DNA of 64,000 nt from Maea johnstoni (Eukaryota; Annelida; Polychaeta; Spionida; Magelonidae): positions 27,343,467 through 27,407,466 of the forward strand of contig OZ012699.1 of NCBI GenBank assembly GCA_963942565.1, in the 5' to 3' direction. The notes under the pieces are model-generated. The model searched no databases. It saw only the letters and a list, made by a program, of their open reading frames with translations, and had not been told where the DNA came from. Each line of letters begins with the position of its first letter. Position 1 is the first letter of the stretch. Shown in pieces: positions 1 to 9,672 of this stretch. The position numbers were made by a program, and so were the translations under genes.

Positions 1-581
1 TGAAATGTTACCCTTGGTGAGTTGTACCAACATATCTAATTTCATGCTCTTAATACAATATGTATGATTTTTCTCAAATCTGCTGCACTATAGTAGTATA
101 TAGGAGCTATAGCTAATGGTATTTCGGGAGAAAGAGTAGCGCGGCTTCTCCAATTTAGTCTTCTTTTGAAGGTCCCTGACACCCATAATTGTGGGTATAC
201 GTAGGAGGTGCGATTCTTAAAAAATAATTTATCCTGCTGTGAGGCCACAATGCATTTATCATCAGAAGACCTTTCGCGCAATTTTTACTTTGTATCGGAT
301 AAATCGTCAAAATGATCTACTTGTTTCACCTTTCTCGGTTCCCAGTGTCATTTTCCTATTTGATATTAAGATAACACCCAATACCAATAGGAAAATAAGC
401 CATGCAACCAGTCATTGCTTGAAATAAATTTTCCTTCCTTTTGTATAGTGGTCGGGAAGAAATAAATTTATATTTATTTATTTCCGCAATAAACGGGAGT
501 GTAAATGAATTTAAATTAACTTTCTGTACCCAATAAACGGGAGTGAAAATCAAGCCAAATTCATTTTCTATTTCACACTTG
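1..581 (+). mobile_element. Right half of a foldback-like element (left duplication copy)
   Basis: The same sequence at 43180-43760 is the right arm of a large imperfect inverted repeat whose left arm lies at 42590-43110. Here only the right half is inside the window. The outer part (430-560) contains repeats built around the motif AATAAACGGGAGTG, also seen as its complement CCCGTTTATTGGG in the other arm. No coding sequence is visible. Confidence 0.6.
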
Positions 582-1144
582 GTCTATGGTACTTTCTTTT
601 ACATAGCATACGTAATTTCATTTCGTACAGACCACTCTACAGGGGGGGGGGGGGGGGGGGATTAACATTCATTTATACTCCACCTACCAAAGTAAGGCTT
701 GGATGAAGAAAAGAATGTATATGTAGCAAGAGACCAAGTTCTATATGCCCTATAGTTAAATGCTGGACTCATGCCAGAAGTACCAATTCAGGCATCAGCG
801 CAAGGTCACGTGGGGACAAGGACCAATCGGAGTCTCGCATCGATCACATTACTAAGAAACATTATCTCCACCACCAACTGGGGGTGCCCAGAGAACCAAT
901 TTTGGCCTATTAGCGGCTATTAATTGACACTGGTTGAGGCTAGCAAGTTCAGATTGATCGGCTGGTTTCGAATCCACTTGTGTTTGGTCATCTAAGAGTA
1001 AGATAAGCATTTAAACATGTAGGCACATACATACTGTATGTATGTAGGCACATACATACAGAAACACCCACGCATATATATGTAGATCTAACTATGCATG
1101 TATGTATGTGTGTGTGTTTATGTGCGTGCGCATTGTGCGTGTTT
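561..1144. other. Non-coding stretch with a G19 run and TGTA-rich DNA
   Basis: Contains a run of 19 G at 642-660 and a short ATAC/TGTA-rich segment at 1015-1110. A B-box-like string at 951-962 is not supported by a tRNA fold. No gene is seen. The same content recurs at 43740-44324. Confidence 0.6.
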
Positions 1145-2345
1145 TGCTTATACACACTGAGAGTGTGTATAATTACTTATATGACTAACTTGCACACCTT
1201 GCGGCGAAATCATGATGATTGGAACCCTGTCTAGTGTGACACGAGACGCTTTCGGTGTGATGATCATTTGACAGCCGACGCCGACTTTCAATGAACACTG
1301 AACGAGTGTATAAATGCCATTTTTGATCAATTACAAAAGAATAAAGGTAATTGTTTAAACATTGTAAATCAAATGACATGAATGTATGATTTTATTTTGG
1401 GTATACAGGCCGAGTTTTTATAATTCAAAGTTTGACTTGTACACCTAGCGGTCGGTAGTGACGTCTAGCGGAAGAACGTAGAACCCTGTCCAGTGTGACA
1501 TGAGACGCTTCCTGTGCTCAAGAACGATGTCACAGTGACAGCCGACGCCGACTTTCAAGGAACACTGAACTAGTGTATAAATGCCATTTTTGATTAATAA
1601 CAAAAGTCTACAGGTAATTGTTTGAACATTGTAAATTAAATGAAATGAATGTATGATTTTATTTTGGCTATACACGCCGAGTGTGTATAATTCAAAGTTT
1701 GACTTGTACAGCTAGCGGTCGGTAGTGACGTCTAGCGAACAAGATTGGAACACTGTCCAGTGTGACATAGAGACGTTTCCTGTTCTCAGGAACGATGTCA
1801 CAGTCACAGCCGACGCCGACTTTCAAGGAACACTGAACGAGTGTATAAATGCCATTTTTGATTAATTACAAAAGTCTAAAGGTAATTGTTTGAACATTGT
1901 TAATCAAATGATAGGAATGTATGATTTTATTTTGGCTATACACGCCGAGTGTGTATAATTCAAAGTTTGACTTGTACAGCTAGCGGTCGGTAGTGACGCC
2001 TAGCGGACAAGATTGGAACACTGTCCAGTGTGACATAGAGACGTTTCCTGTTCTCAGGAACGATGTCACAGTCACAGCCGACGCCGACTTTCAAGGAACA
2101 CTGAACGAGTGTATAAATGCCATTTTTGATTAATAACAAAAGTCTAAAGGTAATTGTTTGAACATTGTTAATCAAATGATAAGAATGTATGATTTTATTT
2201 TGGGTATACAGGCCGAGTTTTTATAATTCAAAGTTTGACTTGTACACCTAGCGGTCGGTAGTGACGTCTAGCGGAAGAACGTAGAACCCTGTCCAGTGTG
2301 ACATGAGACGCTTCCTGTGCACAAGAACGATGTCACAGTGACTGT
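1145..2345 (+). repeat. 268-bp tandem repeat, about 4.5 units
   Basis: The string CAGCCGACGCCGACTTTCAA begins at 1272 (with one change), 1539, 1807 and 2075, a step of 267-268 bases. Each unit also carries GTGTATAATTCAAAGTTTGA, TAGCGGTCGGTAGTGACG and GAGTGTATAAATGCCATTTT. Short open frames on the minus strand repeat with the unit and are not genes. The same family occurs inverted at 19885-22650 and again at 44325-45525. Confidence 0.9.
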
Positions 2346-2382
2346 CACAGTGACGACCCAAGCTCCCGCCGCAGTGTCACAG

Positions 2383-2404
2383 TGGACGTCACATGTGACG
2401 TCCA
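2383..2404. repeat. 22-bp perfect palindrome with two TGACGTC-type half sites
   Basis: The string from 2383 to 2404 is its own reverse complement, with the core GACGTCACATGTGACGTC. It recurs at 45563-45584 and, in the inverted relative of this region, at 19860-19881. It contains CRE-like TGACG half sites and a central CATG. Any regulatory role is unproven. Confidence 0.6.
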
Positions 2405-3248
2405 ACGACTACTAGACCTTGTAGAGTAATATAGACGTTGGGCAGTTCATCTGCACACGTCCACTGCTCGCTTAGTTTTTAGCTGGGGATTCCCTTCTCA
2501 TGTGCGCATGCGTGCATATTAAGCATCCGCCATTGGAGACGTGAACTCCACAAGCCTGATCGCCTCAACTTTAAAAGTGTGCCATACAGGCACCAGGCAA
2601 CGGATTTTTATCGAATAAAGATGTAATTATACAAATAAATAAGGTAGGATACGAACGTGACTGGTTTTGGGGGGTGTTTCAGGTTATAAATATGAGCGCC
2701 CAGTTTTCTTGGCGCAAGTTCACTTTTTTAAATGCTGGGAACTCTAACGGTGGTGTAGGCCAATAGACATAGCATATAGTAAACATCGGCCGGTGCCACT
2801 GTTAGAGTTGCTCGAACTAAAAGCTGCTCTGCCAGTGGCAGTGTACCACAGATGTGCCACAGTCTGAAAAGTGATTGCTAATTTAAGCTAACAATGAGCA
2901 AAGCGAATGGGTTTGTAAGTTTCAACTGTGTGCCTGTAAGAACAGGTTTGTTCTCTATAGGTGTTCAGGTCTAGCATATCTGTCCACTTAAAGAAATCTG
3001 GGTCAGTTTGTTGTTAGCAGTGACTGAGTGTGGAGAACTAGAACATAGGGGGAACTAAAGGGGCAATTGGTACATGGGACATTAGTAGTCTAAAATAATA
3101 TGTAGAGATTGTGGTACTCTGTGACCCAGAAAACTTACTGGGCTATTGGCAGAATCCATCTGTATACTTTACAAGTGGACATGTAGAGGCTCACTAGAGG
3201 TCACACCTCCAACTGTAGGGTCTATCAATCTTTTGTGCAGAGTGAATG
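2405..3248. other. Non-coding spacer with a small inverted repeat
   Basis: At 2738-2822 AACTCTAACGGTGG faces CCACTGTTAGAGTT. The segment 2747-2822 is found in reverse orientation at 19725-19800 beside the inverted 268-bp array, so it belongs to the same compound repeat. No gene is seen. Same content at 45585-46428. Confidence 0.5.
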
Positions 3249-3254
3249 GGCTAT

Positions 3255-4173
3255 TATGGAATGCCCAGTGTGCCAAAACCACATGTTTTTGAAACATGTG
3301 AGATGTTTCTGAAACATGTGAGATGTTTCTGAAACATGTGAGATGTTTAGGAAACATCACGATATTTCACAAACATCTTACATGTTAACAAGATATCTCT
3401 TAATTTTTTGAAGTGATATCACCTAATTGAAAGATGTTTCGCAAACATCTCTCTTATTTAATGGATATCTCTCAAATATAGTTTTGGCACAATGGCGTCA
3501 GGTCCGCCTGGCATGTCAAAACCACATATTTCTGAAATATCTGAGATGTTTACGAAACATCTCTGACTTCGAGAGATATCACCTAATTCATTTAGATGAT
3601 AGCGCGATATCACATAATTCAGAGATATTTCCTAAACATCTCTGAATTATGTGATATCATGCTATCACCTAAATATGAGTGATATCACTTAAATACAAGA
3701 TGTTTCTTAAACATGTACATGTTTCCGAAACATCTTGCATTTAAGTGATATCTCTTTTAGTGCCTGATGTATCCAAAAGGGGATACTAAGATATCACGTA
3801 AATGAGTGATGTTTCGGAAACATGTACATGTTTAAGAAACATCTCACAATTAGGTGATATCACTGAAGTGATACTGTGATATCACTTAAACATGTATTTG
3901 TTTAGGAAACATCTCTCAATTAAGTGATATCACGAGTGATATCACTTAATTGAGAGATGTTTCTTAAATATCTCTGACTTTATTGATGATTTCTGTCAGA
4001 CATATCTAGTAATCCGCGATGTTTCTGAAACATCTCTCATGTTTAGGAGATATCTCTGCATTTAGGTGATATCTCATAAATATGGCGAATGATGTTTAGG
4101 AAACATGTACATGTTTCCTAAACATCTCTCATGTTTCAGAAGCATGTGGTTTTGGCACACTGGGTGTTCCATA
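3255..4173. mobile_element. 919-bp non-autonomous DNA transposon packed with palindromes
   Basis: Ends are inverted: TATGGAATGCCCAGTGTGCC at the left and the complement of TATGGAACACCCAGTGTGCC at the right, followed inwards by AAAACCACATG on both sides. The flanks carry a 6-bp direct repeat GGCTAT (3249-3254 and 4174-4179), a likely target duplication. The interior is made almost entirely of short palindromes such as GATGTTTCNGAAACATC and GTGATATCAC. A second internal pair of end-like sequences near 3480 and 3515 suggests two related elements fused head to tail. Superfamily not assigned. Confidence 0.75.
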
Positions 4174-4220
4174 GGCTATACTCCTGAACTTGTACTATAG
4201 CTCATCAGGTCCGGTTAGAT

Positions 4221-4268
4221 CACCCGATCGGGTGAAATCTCCCGATCGGGATATTTGTCCCGTTCGGG
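4221..4268. repeat. Three palindromes spaced exactly 18 bp apart
   Basis: CACCCGATCGGGTG (4221-4234), CCCGATCGGG (4241-4250) and CCCGTTCGGG (4259-4268) have centres at 4227.5, 4245.5 and 4263.5. The even spacing and dyad symmetry resemble a cluster of dimeric protein sites, but no known factor is recognised. Recurs at 47401-47448. Confidence 0.7.
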
Positions 4269-4373
4269 ATACATTCTTAGTTTTGTAGACGTGGCTACGA
4301 TATAGCAAGAAAACACAGAAAAACATACATTCGAGGCACAACCAGTGACAACAGCAGCCTCGTAGCTCCTGAG

Positions 4374-4604
4374 TTGGTCCTCCTAGTCTGTCCCATTTTG
4401 ACCTATGGCGAGCGTGAACTCAGGTTTGTTTATAAAGCTGGTGAGCCACGCTGCTGGACTGCACTGGTGGGAGAGCCTCATACTTTAGGTACTCTAAAAT
4501 CAGATTTTGCCATTAGAATCTGCAAATTTTTCGTTAATCTGAAAGTTAATGTTGTTAACTCAAGATTGCAAGTCCGATTTTTGTACTGCTTGAGTATTTT
4601 ATAA
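4374..4604 (+). other. Short open frame, probably not a gene
   Basis: A 76-codon frame in the non-repetitive stretch between the palindromes and the minisatellite, duplicated at 47554-47784. The translated sequence shows no recognised domain, and conservation between near-identical copies gives no information. The rest of 4270-4737 holds nothing recognisable. An exon of an unseen gene cannot be excluded. Confidence 0.15.
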
Positions 4605-4737
4605 ATGGTCAACGGTTAAAGTTGACCTTCCTGATAATACCTCATGTATATCCCGAAGAAATATTTTATGTATTTTTTTGAAAATGATGCAGTAGCCTAT
4701 CAGCTTCCCATCCCTCTAGGTAATATACGTCTCTGTC

Positions 4738-5222
4738 GGTACCCAGTATCATTTTAGCTGTTGGGTACACAGCTGCTCTGTACCCACCGTCCCAGTGTCA
4801 TTTTAGCTGTCGGGTACACAGCTGCTCGCGGTACCCAGTGTCATTTTAGTTGTTGGGTACACAGTTGCTCTGTACCCAGTATCATTTTAGCTGTTGGGTA
4901 CACAGCTGCTCTGTACCCACCGTCCCAGTGTCATTTTAGCTGTCGGGTACACAGCTGCTCGCGGTACCCAGTGTCATTTTAGTTGTTGGGTACACAGTTG
5001 CTCTGTACCCAGTATCATTTTAGCTGTTGGGTACACAGCTGCTCTGTACCCAGTATCATTTTAGCTGTTGGGTACACAGCTGCTCTGTACCCAGTATCAT
5101 TTTAGTTGTTGGGTACACAGCTGCTCTGTACCCAGTATCATTTTAGCTGTCGGGTACACAGCTGCTCGGTACCCAGTATCATTTTAGTTGTTGGGTACAC
5201 AGCTGCTCGGTACCCAGTATAA
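4738..5222 (+). repeat. 41-bp minisatellite, about 12 units
   Basis: The unit reads roughly GTACCCAGTATCATTTTAGC followed by TGTTGGGTACACAGCTGCTC. A variant with an extra CACCGTCC-type spacer occurs twice. GGTACC (KpnI) sites recur. Degenerate single units lie near 19685-19725 and 63430-63540, suggesting the monomer is dispersed in this genome. Confidence 0.9.
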
Positions 5223-5567
5223 TATTAGATGTTGGGAATAGAGCTGCTCTGCGTACAACTCAACAAATGGTTTCCAAGCACTCATCAGAGTCTTCTGGCA
5301 CTTGATCAAATTATCCTATAAGTTATTGAAGAATATCAATTAAGCTTACTTAGCTATTCAGTCATGCTATAATAGTGATTATGATCATTATGTTTATGAT
5401 TGGGAAGATACCTGTCCTATCTTAATGACTATATATAATTGGCACCTACCTTAATGGGATTGGGATTGTTGGCCTAGATTATACTAAGTGAAGTTTACCC
5501 TTGTGATTATACGCCATTACTGCCTGCTCTGTATGAATCATTTTATAGACATCAGCCAGCTCAGGCA
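5223..5567. other. AT-rich spacer between two tandem arrays
   Basis: No gene or repeat seen apart from TATATATAAT-type simple sequence near 5430. Same at 48403-48747. Confidence 0.5.
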
Positions 5568-8190
5568 ACTGGTAGTTCAGGAAGAATCTCGAAATGAGAA
5601 ATGTGTTCTGTCTGCTCCCCTACAGTCCACTACCCCCTGGATAGTCTGGTAGTTCAGGAAGGATCTCTAGATGAGAATTGTCTTCTGTCCGCTACCACTG
5701 TCTGCTCCCCTACAGTCTGCTACCTTCTGGTAAGTCTGGTAGTCCAGGAAGGATCTCTGGATGAGAATTGTCTTCTGTCTGCTACCACTCTGTCTGCTCC
5801 CCTACAGTCCGCTACCCTCTGGTTAGTCTGGTAGTTCAGGAAGGATCTCTGGATGAGAATTGTCTTCTGTCCGCTACCACTGTCTGCTCCCCTACAGTCT
5901 GCTACCTTCTGGTAAGTCTGGTAGTCCAGGAAGGATCTCTGGATGAGAATTGTCTTCTGTCTGCTACTACTCTGTCTGCTCCCCTACAGTCCGCTACCCT
6001 CTGGTTAGTCTGGTAGTTCAGGAAGGATCTCTGGATGAGAATTGTCTTCTGTCCGCTACCACTGTCTGCTCCCCTACAGTCTGCTACCTTCTGGTAAGTC
6101 TGGTAGTCCAGGAAGGATCTCTGGATGAGAATTGTCTTCTGTCTGCTACCACTCTGTCTGCTCCCCTACAGTCCGCTACCCTCTGGTTAGTCTGGTAGTT
6201 CAGGAAGGATCTCTAGATGAGAATTGTGTCCTGTCTGCTACCACTCTGTCTACTCCCCTACAGTATGCTACCCTCTGGTTAGTCTGGTAGTTCAGGAAGG
6301 ATCTCTAGATGAAAATTGTCTTCTGTCCGCTACCACTGTCTGCTCCCCTACAGTCTGCTACCTTCTGGTAAGTCTGGTAGTCCAGGAAGGATCTCTGGAT
6401 GAGAATTGTCTTCTGTCTGCTACCACTCTGTCTGCTCCCCTACAGTCCGCTACCCTCTGGTTAGTCTGGTAGTTCAGGAAGGATCTCTGGATGAGAATTG
6501 TCTTCTGTCCGCTACCACTCTGTCTGCTCCCCTACAGTTCACTACCCTCTGGTTAGTCTGGTAGTTCAGGAAGGATCTCTAGATGAGAATTGTCTTCTGT
6601 CTGCTACCACTCTGTCTGCTCCCCTACAGTCCGCTACCCTCTGGTTAGTCTGGTAGTTCAGGAAGGATCTCTGGATGAGAATTGTCTTCTGTCCGCTACC
6701 ACTGTCTGCTCCCCTACAGTCTGCTACCTTCTGGTAAGTCTGGTAGTCCAGGAAGGATCTCTGGATGAGAATTGTCTTCTGTCTGCTACCACTCTGTCTG
6801 CTCCCCTACAGTCCGCTACCCTCTGGTTAGTCTGGTAGTTCAGGAAGGATCTCTGGATGAGAATTGTCTTCTGTCCGCTACCACTCTGTCTGCTCCCCTA
6901 CAGTTCACTACCCTCTGGTTAGTCTGGTAGTTCAGGAAGGATCTCTAGATGAGAATTGTCTTCTGTCTGCTACCACTCTGTCTGCTCCCCTACAGTCCGC
7001 TACCCTCTGGTTAGTCTGGTAGTTCAGGAAGGATCTCTGGATGAGAATTGTCTTCTGTCCGCTACCACTGTCTGCTCCCCTACAGTCTGCTACCTTCTGG
7101 TAAGTCTGGTAGTCCAGGAAGGATCTCTGGATGAGAATTGTCTTCTGTTTGTTACCACTCTGTCTGCTCCCCTACAGTCCGCTACCCTCTGGTTAGTCTG
7201 GTAGTTCAGGAAGGATCTCTAGATGAGAATTGTGTCCTGTCTGCTACCACTCTGTCTACTCCCCTACAGTCCGCTACCCTCTGGTTAGTCTGGTAGTTCA
7301 GGAAGGATCTCTGGATGAGAATTGTCTTCTGTCCGCTACCACTGTCTGCTCCCCTACAGTCCACTACCCCCTGGATAGTCTGGTAGTCCAGGAAGGATCT
7401 CTAGATGAGAATTGTCTTCTGTCCGCTACCACTCTGTCCGCTCCCCTACAGTCCACTACCCCCTGAATAGTCTGGTAGTCCAGGAAGGATCTCTAGATGA
7501 GAATTGTCTTCTGTCCGCTACCACTCTGTCCGCTCCCCTACAGTCCACTACCCCCTGGATAGTCTGGTAGTCCAGGAAGGATCTCTGGATGAGAATTGTC
7601 TTCTGTCCGCTCCCCTACAGTCCACTACCCTCTGGTTAGTCTGGTAGTCCAGGAAGGATCTCTAGATGAGAATTGTCTTCTGTCTGCTACCACTCTGTCT
7701 GCTCCCCTACAGTCCACTACCCCCTGAATAGTCTGGTAGTCCAGGAAGGATCTCTAGATGAGAATTGTCTTCTGTCTGCTACCACTCTGTCTGCTCCCCG
7801 ACAGTCCCCTACCCCCTGAATAGTCTGGTAGTCCAGGAAGGATCTCTAGATGAGAATTGTCTTCTGTCTGCTACCACTCTGTCTGCTCCCCTACAGTCCC
7901 CTACCCCCTGAATAGTCTGGTAGTCCAGGAAGGATCTCTAGATGAGAATTGTCTTCTGTCTGCTACCACTCTGTCTGCTCCCCTACAGTCCCCTACCCCC
8001 TGAATAGTCTGGTAGTCCAGGAAGGATCTCTAGATGAGAATTGTCTTCTGTCTGCTACCACTCTGTCTGCTCCCCTACAGTCCACTTCCCCCTGAATAGT
8101 CTGGTAGTCCAGGAAGGATCTCTGGATGAGAATTGTCTTCTGTCCGCTACCACTCTGTCCGCTCTCCTACAGTCTGCTACCCTTAGTGGT
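5568..8190 (+). repeat. 92-bp satellite with higher-order repeats, about 28 monomers
   Basis: Monomers of 90-92 bases contain CTGGTAGTTCAGGAAGGATC, TGAGAATTGTCTTCTGTC and GCTCCCCTACAGTCCGCTAC. A 90-bp type (CCACTGTCTGCTCC, ending CTGGTAAGTC) alternates with a 92-bp type (CCACTCTGTCTGCTCC, ending CTGGTTAGTC). Equivalent positions recur at 5768, 5950, 6224, 6590, 6956 and 7230, spacings of 182, 274, 366, 366 and 274, which are 2, 3 or 4 monomers. Past about 7370 the array changes to a simpler type ending CCCCCTGAATAGTC. Repeated 82-codon open frames follow the monomer and are not genes. Confidence 0.93.
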
Positions 8191-8238
8191 TAGTCAGTTC
8201 TTTCGGAAAGAGAGAGAGGGGGGGGGGGGGGGGGGGGG

Positions 8239-9672
8239 TGGTGTTAATTCTTTGTTCTTTGCTTTGGTGTCAAGCATGTGTACATTTTTCATTACAAAGA
8301 AATAACATGAATATAACAGCTTTAAGCGAATCTATTTGTACTCTCTGGATAAATGAATGAATTGGAATGTTATGCCTTGAGTGAAAAATCAAAGAGCAAC
8401 CATTTTGGGAATTTTCACAATTTTCCAGGACTATCTTGAACTCCAAATGAACAATTTGTAACTAGGTTTCTAAGACAAAGTGCATTTATACAAATTCTAT
8501 ATAAACAATAAGTGTGTTTAGTCAAGAATTTAACTGTAATATTCATGATTCCTGATATTCATGTAGATTTTAATATCGCTTCTATTTTATTTCATTTAAA
8601 ATGTCATGAGTCAATTGGTTGCTTGTTAAACAACAAACTGGAGAGCTCACATTTTTATGGCTATACGAAATTTCCAATATACCATCCAAACAAACTGGCT
8701 CTGTGATTAGGTATTTAGAAGACCGTCGATACCCCTTCTAGTGAATTTTTTCCTCGCTTGCTACTCGCGTGTGCAATTATTTGGACAAATACGGAATCTC
8801 CTCGCGGAGGGCTGTCTATTTTGAAAGGGTCCTTGATACCATTCTTACAGTAAGAGAAGGGAATTTCCTCCAGGTTTCAGGTTTCCTTCTCATCATGATA
8901 TAACCTAAGCTGTTCAAAGCCACATAAAAACGCTTCCTTCTATGCTTCAAGCATCATGTTGGTTGCCATTATCTATACAAGATGTTTTTAGTAATTTTCA
9001 ATCTCTGATCTTTGAGTTTAAATTTTTTTCAACATAGCTGCAATGTTTTGGATGTCCAAAATTAAGATACAATAACATACGAGTAGTATGTGGTATCTAT
9101 ACTCTATCAAAAATGAGAAAGTTACTCAAGTATCTGTCAGTAATACTGGTATTCTGTTTTCCTATTTTTGAAATTTTCATCTGCTTTTTCAGATACATGA
9201 TGTGACAAGTGCTGCTACAAAACTACTGTGTAACTGGATATCACCCTACAGAGAATCAATCAAGGTCAAAGTTGAAAGTTCATTTCTGCATCAAAGAGAG
9301 ATATATCAGGTGATAGACTCTACTCTATGAAACAATGGAAGTTAGTCCGGGAGCAACCATTTCCAAATTACAAGGATATATTTCAAGTTATTTACTGAAT
9401 CATACCTGCATCACACAAACCAAAGAGTTCCTATAATTTAAGGGACATCATCACATAAAATCATTGAAGGAGCAAAATTACCCGGGAATTAATTGACTCT
9501 AAAATATGTTTTATTGAGTGTATGTTTGATTTGCATACTTTTGTCAAAAGACCAGAGAAGCCGGACAATGAGGACGCAGGAATGTAAAGCACAAAAGGAT
9601 TGATTTTTGAGTTTATTATCCAGTAAAGGAGATTGAGTTAATTAGTGAAGTCTTTGTGAAAAAACACTTACT
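8239..9672 (+). other. Upstream region of the zinc-finger gene
   Basis: No protein-coding exon is recognised. A pyrimidine stretch followed by CAG at 9183-9192 is a candidate splice acceptor that would place the gene's coding exon at about 9193 onwards. Several short upstream ATGs are followed quickly by stops. Positions 8490-8625 have a diverged relative at 63560-63700, so this region belongs to the repeating gene unit. A G21 run sits just left at 8218-8238. The 64-codon frame at 8512 has no recognised features. Confidence 0.4.

Noticed and set aside
940-1000. Possible tRNA gene (B-box-like GGTTTCGAATCCAC)
   Set aside because: No A box at the right distance and no cloverleaf could be drawn.
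3300-4140. Heat-shock or STAT sites in TTTCNGAAA palindromes
   Set aside because: The spacing between TTC and GAA is one base, not the two or three those factors need.
5768-7466. Series of 78-82 codon open frames with almost identical products
   Set aside because: They follow the satellite monomers, start at the same monomer position each time and have no independent features; they are artefacts of the repeat.
5568-8190. CRISPR-like regular array
   Set aside because: Whole monomers repeat with no unique spacers, and the context is animal DNA.
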